Assembly (NCBI GenBank): GCA_946998205.1
Contig: CAMPYJ010000010.1
Coordinates: forward strand, 1-64,000
Direction of reading: 5' to 3'
From: an uncultured Prevotella sp.
GTDB taxonomy: Bacteria > Bacteroidota > Bacteroidia > Bacteroidales > Bacteroidaceae
DNA: 64,000 nucleotides
Part shown: positions 47,277-56,104 of the stretch, in pieces
How positions within the stretch are numbered: position 1 is the first letter of the stretch
Layout: every line of letters begins with the position of its first letter
Notes under the pieces: generated by a model
Database searches by the model: none
The model's input: the letters and a program-made list of their open reading frames with translations, nothing else
What the model was told of the DNA's origin: nothing
Translations under genes and position numbers: made by a program

Positions 47277-48242
47277 CTACTGTTGACTTTCAAGGTCATT
47301 GGCAGACGGTCTGCCAGCCTCATCGGTCCTATCTTTGGCGTTTCGCGGGTGATGCAGGAGTATCTCCTCGCGCAAAGTCGTGGTGTCTATGTGCGTATAG
47401 ATTTCAGTGGTGCCGATACTTTCGTGCCCCAGCATCACTTGAATGACGCGTAGGTCGGCCCCACCCTTGAGCAGTTCGGTGGCGAACGAGTGGCGAAGGG
47501 TGTGCGGAGAGATGGTTTTCTGGATGCCGGCCGCCTGGGCTTGGCGTTTCAGCAGGATGAGAATCATGGTGCGAGTGAGATGAGCGCCACGGCGATTGAG
47601 AAACACATAGTCTTGTTCACCGGGTTTTATCTTCATCAAATTGCGGTCGAGAAACCAAAGATTCAGTTCTTTGACGGCTTTGGGCGAGATGGGTACGAGC
47701 CGCTCTTTGTTGCCCTTTCCGGTGACGCGGATGAAGCCTTCGTCCAAATAAAGATTGGAGAGCTTCAGGTTGACCAGCTCTGACACGCGCAAACCGCACG
47801 AGAACAACACCTCGATGATGGCCTTGTTGCGCTGTCCTTCGGGCTTGGACAGGTCGATGCTGTTCTCTATCATGTCAACTTCCGCAGTGGACAACACCTC
47901 CGGCAAGTGCTCCCCAAGGCGCGGAGATTCCAACAATTCGGTGGGATCTTGCTCGATGCGGCCGTCAAGAACCAGGAAACGGTAGAACGAACGCACGCCG
48001 CTCAGGATGCGAGCTTGCGAAGTTGGACCGATATGGTGTTCGTGCAACTGGCCTGCGAACAGCTCCAAATCTTTCAACCGCATGTCCTTGGGATGCATGC
48101 CGGCGTTCTCACAATAATCCAACAGCCAGCGCAAGTCGTGCTGATAGGCGTCCAACGTATGGGGAGAATAGTTGCGTTCAAGTTTCAGATAGCGCGTGTA
48201 GGCCTTGACAACATTCGCGACAGATTCTTTGTTGCTTTCCAT
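47277..48242 (-). CDS. xerD: Tyrosine recombinase XerD
   Basis: A site-specific recombinase that resolves chromosome dimers at dif. The start MESNKESVANVVKAYTRYLKLERNYSPHTLDAY at 48242 gives 321 residues. It has an N-terminal SAM-like core-binding domain and the catalytic residues Arg (SCGLRVSEL), Lys (VTGKGNKER), HTLRHSF, and Tyr in IGTTEIYTH. Its position next to aroQ fits a housekeeping gene rather than a phage integrase. Confidence 0.92.
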   Translation of the reverse strand: MESNKESVANVVKAYTRYLKLERNYSPHTLDAYQHDLRWLLDYCENAGMHPKDMRLKDLELFAGQLHEHHIGPTSQARILSGVRSFYRFLVLDGRIEQDPTELLESPRLGEHLPEVLSTAEVDMIENSIDLSKPEGQRNKAIIEVLFSCGLRVSELVNLKLSNLYLDEGFIRVTGKGNKERLVPISPKAVKELNLWFLDRNLMKIKPGEQDYVFLNRRGAHLTRTMILILLKRQAQAAGIQKTISPHTLRHSFATELLKGGADLRVIQVMLGHESIGTTEIYTHIDTTTLREEILLHHPRNAKDRTDEAGRPSANDLESQQ

Positions 48243-48260
48243 TATAATGCGTATATTTGC
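48228..48260 (+). promoter_or_regulatory. Promoter of aroQ, lying inside the xerD 5' end
   Basis: TTTG at 48228-48231, a 21-nt spacer and TATATTTG at 48253-48260. The predicted start is near 48267, leaving a leader of about 84 nt to aroQ. Confidence 0.55.
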
Positions 48261-48324
48261 AACATACACCTGCCACGCATTCACGCTGCATCAAAGAGAG
48301 GAAGGCGCGGGTGGCAGCAACGCT

Positions 48325-48332
48325 GCAAAGAT
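48325..48332 (-). promoter_or_regulatory. Promoter element (-7) of xerD, lying inside the aroQ leader
   Basis: TATCTTTG on the minus strand, with a predicted start near 48318 and a leader of about 76 nt. No -33 box is seen. Together with the aroQ promoter it creates face-to-face transcription. Confidence 0.45.
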
Positions 48333-48350
48333 AAACAATTAAGGCGAATT

Positions 48351-48767
48351 ATGAAAATAATGATCATCAACGGCCCGAACCTCAACTTGCTGGGCAAACG
48401 GGAGCCGGACATTTACGGTAACCGCTCGTTTGACGAGTTTTTACAGAAGTTGCGCCACGATTTTACACAGACGGAGATTGACTATTACCAAAGCAACGTC
48501 GAGGGTGAGCTTATTAACAAGCTGCAAGAGGTGGGCTTTTCGTACGACGGCATCGTGCTCAACGCAGGTGCTTACACCCACACCAGCATTGCCTTGCTCG
48601 ATTGTATCCGCTCGCTCACCACGCCTGTCGTTGAGGTTCATATCTCGAACGTGCACGCCCGAGAGGAGTTTCGCCATAAAAGCATGATTTCATCGGCATG
48701 CAAAGGTGTCATTGCAGGCTTCGGGTTGAACTCGTATAAGCTGGCAATTGAGGGAATTGTTGGATAG
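48351..48767 (+). CDS. aroQ: Type II 3-dehydroquinate dehydratase
   Basis: The third step of the shikimate pathway: dehydrates 3-dehydroquinate to 3-dehydroshikimate. The 138-residue enzyme starts MKIMIINGPNLNLLGKREPDIYG, with the catalytic Tyr in IYG and Arg in GKREP. It continues with QSNVEGELINKL, LNAGAYTHTSIALLD and VEVHISNVHAREEFR (catalytic His). The open frame continues far upstream but family length fixes the start at 48351. Confidence 0.96.
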   Translation: MKIMIINGPNLNLLGKREPDIYGNRSFDEFLQKLRHDFTQTEIDYYQSNVEGELINKLQEVGFSYDGIVLNAGAYTHTSIALLDCIRSLTTPVVEVHISNVHAREEFRHKSMISSACKGVIAGFGLNSYKLAIEGIVG

Positions 48768-48906
48768 TTCACGAGTGCACGAGTTGACAAGTTCACGAGT
48801 CAATGGCTTGCAAGTTGAACGCTGATGAACAGGTCAGTCAAAAAAAACTATCAACTCGTGAACTTGTAAACTCATAAACTAAAAAACTCATCAACTAAAA
48901 AACTTA
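48766..48906. repeat. Inverted octamer-repeat arms with no gene inside
   Basis: On the left, octamers of the type CGAGTTCA occupy 48772-48803 (four units). On the right, seven octamers in the opposite orientation occupy 48851-48906. The interior of about 47 bases holds no ORF. The two arms are complementary over their inner parts. This is the same layout as the arms around the four-helix-bundle gene at 62168-62698, without the gene. The right arm ends three bases before the methyltransferase start codon. Confidence 0.75.
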
Positions 48907-48909
48907 CCC

Positions 48910-49551
48910 ATGAATACTGAATTAGAACGCTATCTGCTTGCACACATTGATGCCGAAGGCGATTACCTATACCGCCTGTATCGCGCCACAAACATCCACA
49001 CCGTGCATGGACGCATGGCGAGTGGACATTTGCAAGGGCGGTTGCTCAAGATGCTGGTAGAGATGATTCGGCCTAAGAATGTTTTAGAAGTAGGTACCTT
49101 TAGTGGCTACAGTGCCATTTGTATGGCGGAGGGACTGGATGAAGACGGCCGGCTATATACGTTTGAAATCAACGATGAAATGGAAGACTTCACGCGGCCA
49201 TGGATAGAAAACAGTCCTGTTGCATCAAAGATTCATTTCATCATTGGCGACGCAAACGTGGAAGCGCCCAAGCTAAATGTGGTGTTTGACATGGCATTCA
49301 TCGATGGCGACAAGCGCACCTATGTAGAGACATACGAAACGGTTTTAAAGCTATTGCGACCCGGTGGATTCATCCTTGCAGACAATACGTTGTGGGATGG
49401 GCATGTGATTGACCCGCACTATCAACACGACGCACAGACGCAAGGTATCGTCCATTTCAACGATTTCATCGCCCAGGATGCGCGAGTGGAGAAGGTTATC
49501 TTGCCCATTCGCGACGGTTTGACCATCATCAGGAAGAAGTTAAACGACTGA
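48910..49551 (+). CDS. Class I SAM-dependent O-methyltransferase
   Basis: A 213-residue member of the catechol-type O-methyltransferase family. Motif I is NVLEVGTFSGYSAICMAEGL, the acidic ribose-binding residue lies in LYTFEINDE, and metal-binding Asp residues lie in MAFIDGDKRTY and ILADNTLWDG. The substrate is unknown, probably a catechol-like small molecule or a tRNA base, since both occur in the family. Its start lies directly against the octamer-repeat region. Confidence 0.88.
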   Translation: MNTELERYLLAHIDAEGDYLYRLYRATNIHTVHGRMASGHLQGRLLKMLVEMIRPKNVLEVGTFSGYSAICMAEGLDEDGRLYTFEINDEMEDFTRPWIENSPVASKIHFIIGDANVEAPKLNVVFDMAFIDGDKRTYVETYETVLKLLRPGGFILADNTLWDGHVIDPHYQHDAQTQGIVHFNDFIAQDARVEKVILPIRDGLTIIRKKLND

Positions 49552-49585
49552 CAACAAGCTCTTAAAAAGGCAAACGGATGGGTTG

Positions 49586-50542
49586 TCACTTGATAATCCT
49601 TGAATTTCCAAACACATACCGTGCTATATGCAACTTTTGCAAAGTATAGGCAACGGTGAAACTGCCAACTACCGTAAACAGCAAAGCCACCAACATGAAA
49701 AGCATTCCTGTCGGCTCGAACAACAGGTAGGACTGAAACAGCTTGGAAAGCACCGTAAACATGGGTGAGAAAAGCAACAGGATAAGAGAATTTCTGCCGA
49801 TGAAAAGGGCGATTTTCGCCATACCTTTGGGCAAACGGGGATACAGCCAAAGCAAGAAAGAGATGACGAAATACACGATGAGCATGCCCCCAATGGTGTG
49901 CCTTTGAAGTGCGTTTGGCACGCAAGTGGCAACCAATGCGACACCTATCAACGACCACCATGCGGGATGGAATGTATCAACGAATGGACGACGATACAGA
50001 CTCAACGCGACACCTACACAAAAATACACGGCATTGATCCAAGTAACAAGTCCCAAAAATGCCAACACCCACAAACATAGCAACACGCACAACAGCATCC
50101 ACACACGATGACGACTGGCAAATTGGGCAACGATATATGTAACGATTCCACACAACATCAGCGTGTGCAGGTACCAATAAGGTCCCAAAGGGTGTAAAAA
50201 CAGTTTATCAAGAAACAAACCAAAGGTGAGCTGCTGAATATGTTCACGAATGGGTAAGACGGACGCCATGGCCACATACCCGCTCTCCATCAACAAGTAA
50301 GGTACGAAAATCCACTGTATATAGCGCAAGAACCGCGGAACAGGCTTCTGCACATGGAGCAGATAACCCGAGATGATGAGAAATCCAGGCATGTGGAACG
50401 TGTACACAAAAGCCTTGGCAACAGGATAGCGGTTGCCTATGTAGACAAGATGAAAGACTATCATCAAGAGAATGAACACACACTTGAGAAAATCTAACTC
50501 CAATATCCTTGTCCGTAGTTTTGCAGGAGGAGAAGTCACCAT
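49586..50542 (-). CDS. Acyltransferase family 3 membrane protein
   Basis: A 318-residue polytopic membrane protein beginning RILELDFLKCVFILLMIVFHLVYIGNR, with the family's His in the first helix. PGFLIISGYLLH follows, and about nine to ten hydrophobic segments continue to residue 305. It is likely to acylate a surface glycan; substrate unknown. It is on the opposite strand to its neighbours, between the O-methyltransferase gene and rbfA, as if inserted. It has low similarity by eye to the acyltransferase at 392-1414. Confidence 0.8.
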   Translation of the reverse strand: MVTSPPAKLRTRILELDFLKCVFILLMIVFHLVYIGNRYPVAKAFVYTFHMPGFLIISGYLLHVQKPVPRFLRYIQWIFVPYLLMESGYVAMASVLPIREHIQQLTFGLFLDKLFLHPLGPYWYLHTLMLCGIVTYIVAQFASRHRVWMLLCVLLCLWVLAFLGLVTWINAVYFCVGVALSLYRRPFVDTFHPAWWSLIGVALVATCVPNALQRHTIGGMLIVYFVISFLLWLYPRLPKGMAKIALFIGRNSLILLLFSPMFTVLSKLFQSYLLFEPTGMLFMLVALLFTVVGSFTVAYTLQKLHIARYVFGNSRIIK

Positions 50543-50587
50543 TGGTACAAAAATACGAAAAAAGAATTAATTGTCAACTATTATAAT

Positions 50588-50595
50588 TATCTTTG
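50588..50595 (+). promoter_or_regulatory. Promoter element (-7) of rbfA
   Basis: TATCTTTG, 39 nt before the rbfA start codon. The -33 region is poor. Confidence 0.5.
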
Positions 50596-50634
50596 TCATC
50601 CACAAAAATGATACGCCCTTAAAATATAAGCTTT

Positions 50635-50970
50635 ATGCAAGAAACAAGACAAAACCGCATTGCAAGATTGCTTCAGAAAGAACTTGCCGTTATTTTTCAG
50701 TCACAAACCCGGTCCACCCATGGTGTCATGGTAAGCGTCACCCAAGTGCGTGTCAGTCCCGACTTGAGCATTTGCACCGCCTACCTAAGTATTTTTCCAT
50801 CAGAAAAAGCGGAGGAAATCATCAAGAACATCACCGCAAACGAGAAAACCATCCGTTACGACTTGGGCACGCGCGTGCGCAATCAACTGCGAATCATCCC
50901 CGAACTGCGCTTCTTCATTGACGACAGCCTTGACTACATTGAGCATATCGATGAACTGTTGAAGAAGTAA
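50635..50970 (+). CDS. rbfA: Ribosome-binding factor A
   Basis: Matures the 5' end of 16S rRNA in the 30S subunit. The 111-residue KH-like protein begins MQETRQNRIARLLQKELAVIFQ and has MVSVTQVRVSPDLSICTAYLSIFP and RNQLRIIPELRFFIDDSLDYIEHIDELL, typical of RbfA. It is followed 39 nt later by the permease gene, probably cotranscribed. Confidence 0.95.
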   Translation: MQETRQNRIARLLQKELAVIFQSQTRSTHGVMVSVTQVRVSPDLSICTAYLSIFPSEKAEEIIKNITANEKTIRYDLGTRVRNQLRIIPELRFFIDDSLDYIEHIDELLKK

Positions 50971-51009
50971 ACCCTCAACGTTTCACAAAAATCAGTGAAC
51001 AAGCTACGC

Positions 51010-52248
51010 ATGAACTTCCCGCTTTTCGTATCCCAACGCTACCTTTTCTCCAAGAAGAGCACCAACGCCATCAACGTCATTTCCATCATCTCCATGATAG
51101 GCGTTGCCGTCGCCACCATGTCATTGGTCATCGTACTGAGTGTGTTCAATGGTTTTCACGACTTGGTAGCGTCGTTTCTGACAAACTTTGACCCGCAATT
51201 AAAGATCGTCCCAACACAAGGAAAGTCGGCAGACGCGCAAGACGCACCGTTGATGAAGGTGAAACAGCTGAAACAGGTCGCGGTGTCAACCGAAAGCGTG
51301 GAAGAGATGGCCATCGCCATGTATCAGGACAAGCAAGCCATGGTAACGGTCAAGGGGGTAGAAGACAACTTTGACAGTTTAACCCACATCAAGGACATTC
51401 TGTACGGAGACGGCGAGTATGAGCTGCATGCCGGCAACTTAGAATATGGCGTCCTCGGCATCCGACTGGCACAATCACTGGACGTAGGAGCCTCGTGGGA
51501 CGGCTTTATAAAGATTTACGCACCCAAACGCATAGGCCAGTTAGACACGTCAAATCCAGGAGATGGATTTGTCGTTGACTCGCTTTTGTCACCCGGGGTG
51601 GTGTTCTCGGTGAATCAAGCCAAATACGACAAAGGGCATATCATTACCTCCATCGACTTCGCGCGGAAGCTGTTTGACCAGAAAGGCAGAATTACTTCGT
51701 TGGAGCTGAGACTGAAAGCGGGGAGCAACCTCAAGGAGACGCAAAAGGAAATTCAACGCATCGTGGGCGACAAATACAAGGTGCTGGACCGCTTCGAGCA
51801 ACAAGCAGACACCTTCAAGATTATGCAAATTGAGAAAGTCATCGCCTATTTCTTCCTCACTTTCATCCTGGTAATTGCTTGTTTCAACATCATCGGTTCG
51901 CTTTCCATGCTCATGATTGACAAGAAACAGGATGTGACAACACTGCAGAACTTAGGCGCCGGCAACCGGCAAATCACAAAAATATTCCTATACGAAGGGC
52001 GCATGATATCCGTCATCGGGGCTGTCGTCGGAATTGCTTTAGGACTGTTACTGTGCTGGCTTCAGCAAACTTTCGGCCTGGTGTCACTGGGTCATCAGGC
52101 AGGCGATTTCGTTGTGAACGCCTATCCCGTAAGCGTGCACTACGCAGACGTGGCCATCATCTTCCTAACCGTGATTATCGTAGGCTGGACGGCCGTCTGG
52201 TATCCCGTCAGATATTTCAGCAAACGACTGCTCAACGCTGACAAATGA
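51010..52248 (+). CDS. LolC/LolE-type ABC transporter permease (FtsX domain)
   Basis: A 412-residue inner-membrane protein resembling the permeases that release lipoproteins toward the outer membrane. It has one N-terminal helix (STNAINVISIISMIGVAVATMSLVIVLSVFNGF) and a large periplasmic domain (residues about 50-270). Three C-terminal helices form the FtsX domain (IEKVIAYFFLTFILVIACFNIIGSLSMLMIDK onward). The frame also offers a GTG at 50995; the ATG at 51010 is preferred. No ATPase gene is adjacent. Confidence 0.88.
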   Translation: MNFPLFVSQRYLFSKKSTNAINVISIISMIGVAVATMSLVIVLSVFNGFHDLVASFLTNFDPQLKIVPTQGKSADAQDAPLMKVKQLKQVAVSTESVEEMAIAMYQDKQAMVTVKGVEDNFDSLTHIKDILYGDGEYELHAGNLEYGVLGIRLAQSLDVGASWDGFIKIYAPKRIGQLDTSNPGDGFVVDSLLSPGVVFSVNQAKYDKGHIITSIDFARKLFDQKGRITSLELRLKAGSNLKETQKEIQRIVGDKYKVLDRFEQQADTFKIMQIEKVIAYFFLTFILVIACFNIIGSLSMLMIDKKQDVTTLQNLGAGNRQITKIFLYEGRMISVIGAVVGIALGLLLCWLQQTFGLVSLGHQAGDFVVNAYPVSVHYADVAIIFLTVIIVGWTAVWYPVRYFSKRLLNADK

Positions 52249-53031
52249 AGATAGCGGTAAGCCGTTCCGCACTTCCATGACCGGCGTTGAACACACGAAA
52301 CGCTGTTCACTTACGGTAAACGCACTATCTCTTGTCGGCCACGACCACATCCTTCGCATGACATAGCTGCAAACAGAATAAGGGTGCGAGACGGAGACAT
52401 TGTGTGTCATCCGCACGCTTTTTTATAGAACAGCACTTGTGGCATTTATCCTATTATTTTACCAAAAACCAGCCATTGAAAACCTTCAAAATAGAGAAAA
52501 AAGACAGGCGAACGCTCAACAACACACGCACTGACTTAAACGAAACAAACGTCTATTCAAGTTAGAACGTTGACTTAACAGTCCTGGAGGCGTCTTTTAG
52601 GCTCGCCATTCACATGCCATAGCGGCGTCAAAGCATGCAAATTGCGAACCAATCTCTATGCTTTAGTTGCAAAATAAGGCTTAAATTGGGAGCGAAGAGC
52701 CGCAACTCAAACATAACACACTTAACGACAAGCAGTTATGAACATCGCTCATTTTTAGCGTATTTACGGCCACCCATGCCGTTGGTTGTCTGTGCGCGAA
52801 TTATAAGAGGCTCTTTGTAAAGAAAAGTCAGCACCGATCATCCTTCCACGCTGCGCATCACAGACATTGCAAACACTGACCATTGGACGTTTTTCACCGT
52901 AAGACCATCGCCCTTAAACGAGACGACGGCCCGTCTCCAACGGCACAAGACCACGGCAAAACGTCCGTACAGGCGGTGACGCGCAGAGAACAAGCGTTAG
53001 CGCAGATAGAGGATGGAGACTGGCATGGTAA
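52249..53031. other. Gene-free region between the permease and GH20 genes
   Basis: About 780 bases with no supported ORF or RNA gene. It carries one 22-bp repeat unit at 52640-52661 and a GCGTC(T/C)TTTT motif near 52590 that recurs at 13581. Both flanking genes converge on it, so terminators would be expected, but none is clear. Confidence 0.5.
52640..52661 (-). repeat. Single 22-bp repeat unit
   Basis: On the minus strand it begins GCATAGAGATTGG, identical over these 13 bases to the plus-oriented unit at 46168. The adjacent 22 bases do not match well. Confidence 0.55.
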
Positions 53032-56004
53032 TCAGTAAAGGGACAGAAACCGCTGGTACAAGGCAGCATATCCCATGTATTCATCGCGGCTCACGGCTTT
53101 TCCGTCAGCAAGACGCGCGTGGGCTGGCGCCGTTACCTTCGCCGTAAGGAAAGACACAGCCTCATCGGTGAGACCACCGGACTGATGAGGAACATTGTTT
53201 GCCAACAGCTTGTCACATTTCTTGACCAAAGCAGCCAGCAAAGGCCTGTATTGAGTAATCCTCACCAACCGCCACGTTCCGGGATTGCAGAGCATGGGAT
53301 CGTCGAATGAAACCACATCGCCGGAAGGATGTCCAAACAAGCGAGGTGTGCTTCCTGTCGCCGTAGCAGAATAATTGGAGGCATTCGTCATCACCATGGC
53401 GCCTGCCACATAGTCGTATTGCTTTGCGGGTACGGTGGCTTTGTCGAGACGAAACACCGTCGCATCTGCGGCATTCATCCGCACTGCCTTGCTGTAATCC
53501 GCCAGTTGTATGTACTGCCTGGTGACGGCATTACATATCTTCCACCCCTTTCCGGTCTTCACAAACTGCCACAGTTCCTCGGGCTCGTTTTGCGGAGTGT
53601 AGTGGAAACGCACACCCTGCCCGTTTTGGTACATCGTAGACCCCACATACCGTTTCTTGTAATAGGTAGATGCCGATACGATTTGATACACCTCATTTTC
53701 CTGCGGTTGAGCCACACCGGCAGCCTTGAAGCGCGCGATGGCGTTGCCAAGCGCCCGTACGCCGGCCAGTCCTTTCTTTGCCTTTCGCAAGGTTCCCGAC
53801 AACGTCAGGTACTCTTCAGCCGACACATACCCCGCCTCACCAGGCTTGGTAGCATCGAGCAGTGTCTGCGCTTCTTGGATTGCCGCATGCAAAGCGTCTT
53901 GATGAGGCTCTATGTAATGACGGGCATAGACATACCCCATGCGGTCGAGCAGCTCATCATGCTTCTGCAACCGCTGGTAGAAGCTCAGCCAATTCTTCTT
54001 GCTTTCGGGCAACCACCCTGTCTCTGCCAAAGCCAACAGACGTGGCAGCAGCTGATATTCCAACTGGGTATTGTCGTTGCAGGTCTCGGTCCACATGTTT
54101 CCTTGTACACCTAAGCAATAGTCTTCCCTGCCGCTAAGTGCGCTCACTGGGTTGACACTGTACACCGTGGGTACGCTGTTCACATAACCGTCGCCCCATC
54201 CTCCTTGGTAAATCTCGTTGACATCGGCTTGGCTCTTCGGCACTTGCATCATGTCGAAATACAAAGACTGGTAGGGCACTACGATACTCTTGAAGCCCAA
54301 GTCGGCGGCCTGCGCACTCTTATTGATGTGATTCCAGGCCATGATGACCGGCTTTACCTTGTTGGTAGCAGGCCAATGCGCCATCAACTCGTCCCACACG
54401 ATGATTTGCTTGCCGTAATTTTCATGCAAGTACTCGCCCAACAGCTCGACGAGCCACGGCTGAAGCTGCTCTACCCCACTAAGTCCTTCGGCTCGAACCC
54501 TTTTTAAGCAGTCGGCATTTTTGCGCCACTGGTCGGTAGGACATTCGTCACCACCCAAGTGAATGTAAGGGCCGGGGAAGACAGTTGCCACATGTCCGAG
54601 TACACATTTCAAGAAATCGATGGTAGAATCCTTGCCTATGTTCAACACATCTTTTGATATACCACCAGGTACCCGCACGCGATAGGTCTTGGTGGGGTCG
54701 CAGCTAAGCTCGGGATAGGCAGCCACGGCAGCCACCATGTGCCCGGGCAAGTCTATTTCGGGAATAATCGTAATGTTTCTCTCCTGCGCATATTTCACTA
54801 CTTCACGCAAGTCATCGAGCGTGTAATACATCCCTTCTCCGTATTCGGTGTCATCGAAGAACTGCTGACTGCCACCTGCATTCACGAACGAACCAGCACG
54901 CTTGCTTCCTACAGTTGTCAGCTTGGGATACTCTGGTATCTCCACACGCCACCCTTGGTCATCGGTAAGATGCCAGTGAAAGCGGTTCATCTTGTAAAAT
55001 GCCATGATGTCAAGGATGCGCATTACTTCGTGCTTGTCGAAGAAGTGGCGTGCCACGTCGAGCATAAAGCCACGGTGGCCAAAAGCCGGCGCATCGCTGA
55101 TGGACAGTTGCGGCAACGTCCAAACAGCGCCGCGCATGTTTTTTTTCTCAAAAAACGCATTGGGCAATAACTGCTTGATGGTTTGCAGGGCGTAAAAATA
55201 TCCCGCATCTGTCTTGGTTTTTATCAATACACCCTTTGCATCCACCATGAGGGTATAGCCTTCATCAGGCAGGGTGTTGTCTATAACCACGCTGACAGCG
55301 TTGTTCTTACGATTGGCCGTACAAGGCTCGACACTGAGCCGAATGCCTGCCGTTGCGGCCAATTGTTTGGCAAAGGCGGCGGCTTGCTGCCGGGTAGCGT
55401 CATTCGTATAAGCAATGGAGTGCAGGTGGCTGAGTTTGAATGTCTTTCCTTCAACGAGGGTAAGTGAGGAGGGATAAGGTATCAGGCGAGGCAAATTGCG
55501 ACAGGCCTCCAATGCGCTTTCGGGCGTGAACGACAATGGGTTGTTGGCATCGCCAACGTCCCACAGGCCCACCTCGTGTCCTACGCCAGGGCCTGCCCAT
55601 TGGTTCAGGGCAACGGCATCATTGTCGTAGGGTGTCACTTCATATTTACCACTTGGCAAAGACCTGATTTTCAACTTAGTAGCTTGTCGCTTAGAGGAGG
55701 CGAAAGCCATGCCTTGCTTGGCGGTGCTGTTAAGATATAGGTGTCGTCCTGTCTTGTCGGTAAGCGTGAACCCCGCGCGCTCAGAGCCTTCTATCTTCCA
55801 CAATTGTGCAGGTTGTCCTGTCATAGAGTGGGTTTGCACCTTGACGCCATCGCCTTGAGATGTGAGTACATTTTGACTGTTGGCAAACTGAATGAAGTAC
55901 CAAAACGTATTGTCGGCAGTACTGATTTTTGGAAATTGCGCTGCCTGCAGGTTATACAAACCGCCCAGCAACAAAAAAAGAATAGTGTATAGCGCTTTCT
56001 TCAT
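53032..56004 (-). CDS. GH20 beta-N-acetylhexosaminidase, multidomain, secreted
   Basis: Removes terminal GlcNAc or GalNAc from glycans. The 990-residue protein has a signal peptide (MKKALYTILFLLLGGLYNLQAA) and an N-terminal ricin-like lectin region (about residues 30-165). A GH20b domain begins LIPYPSSLTL (about 174). The catalytic barrel contains FHWHLTDDQGWRVEIPEYP and HLGGDECP with the catalytic Asp486-Glu487 pair. A long C-terminus includes another lectin-like segment (about 790-915). It is the third gene of the GH29-GH16-GH20 run, about 100 nt after GH16. Confidence 0.93.
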   Translation of the reverse strand: MKKALYTILFLLLGGLYNLQAAQFPKISTADNTFWYFIQFANSQNVLTSQGDGVKVQTHSMTGQPAQLWKIEGSERAGFTLTDKTGRHLYLNSTAKQGMAFASSKRQATKLKIRSLPSGKYEVTPYDNDAVALNQWAGPGVGHEVGLWDVGDANNPLSFTPESALEACRNLPRLIPYPSSLTLVEGKTFKLSHLHSIAYTNDATRQQAAAFAKQLAATAGIRLSVEPCTANRKNNAVSVVIDNTLPDEGYTLMVDAKGVLIKTKTDAGYFYALQTIKQLLPNAFFEKKNMRGAVWTLPQLSISDAPAFGHRGFMLDVARHFFDKHEVMRILDIMAFYKMNRFHWHLTDDQGWRVEIPEYPKLTTVGSKRAGSFVNAGGSQQFFDDTEYGEGMYYTLDDLREVVKYAQERNITIIPEIDLPGHMVAAVAAYPELSCDPTKTYRVRVPGGISKDVLNIGKDSTIDFLKCVLGHVATVFPGPYIHLGGDECPTDQWRKNADCLKRVRAEGLSGVEQLQPWLVELLGEYLHENYGKQIIVWDELMAHWPATNKVKPVIMAWNHINKSAQAADLGFKSIVVPYQSLYFDMMQVPKSQADVNEIYQGGWGDGYVNSVPTVYSVNPVSALSGREDYCLGVQGNMWTETCNDNTQLEYQLLPRLLALAETGWLPESKKNWLSFYQRLQKHDELLDRMGYVYARHYIEPHQDALHAAIQEAQTLLDATKPGEAGYVSAEEYLTLSGTLRKAKKGLAGVRALGNAIARFKAAGVAQPQENEVYQIVSASTYYKKRYVGSTMYQNGQGVRFHYTPQNEPEELWQFVKTGKGWKICNAVTRQYIQLADYSKAVRMNAADATVFRLDKATVPAKQYDYVAGAMVMTNASNYSATATGSTPRLFGHPSGDVVSFDDPMLCNPGTWRLVRITQYRPLLAALVKKCDKLLANNVPHQSGGLTDEAVSFLTAKVTAPAHARLADGKAVSRDEYMGYAALYQRFLSLY

Positions 56005-56104
56005 GGGGATAAAAAGTTAACGGTGAACGCCTGCTGTCGAATCGAAACCGCATGAATGGCATTCCCTTGATTTTAAAATGGATTCGGCAAAAGCGAGGCA
56101 AGCC

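Noticed and set aside
47277..48242. Phage or genomic-island integrase
   Set aside because: Sequence and the aroQ neighbour fit housekeeping XerD, and there are no phage genes or tRNA attachment duplications nearby.
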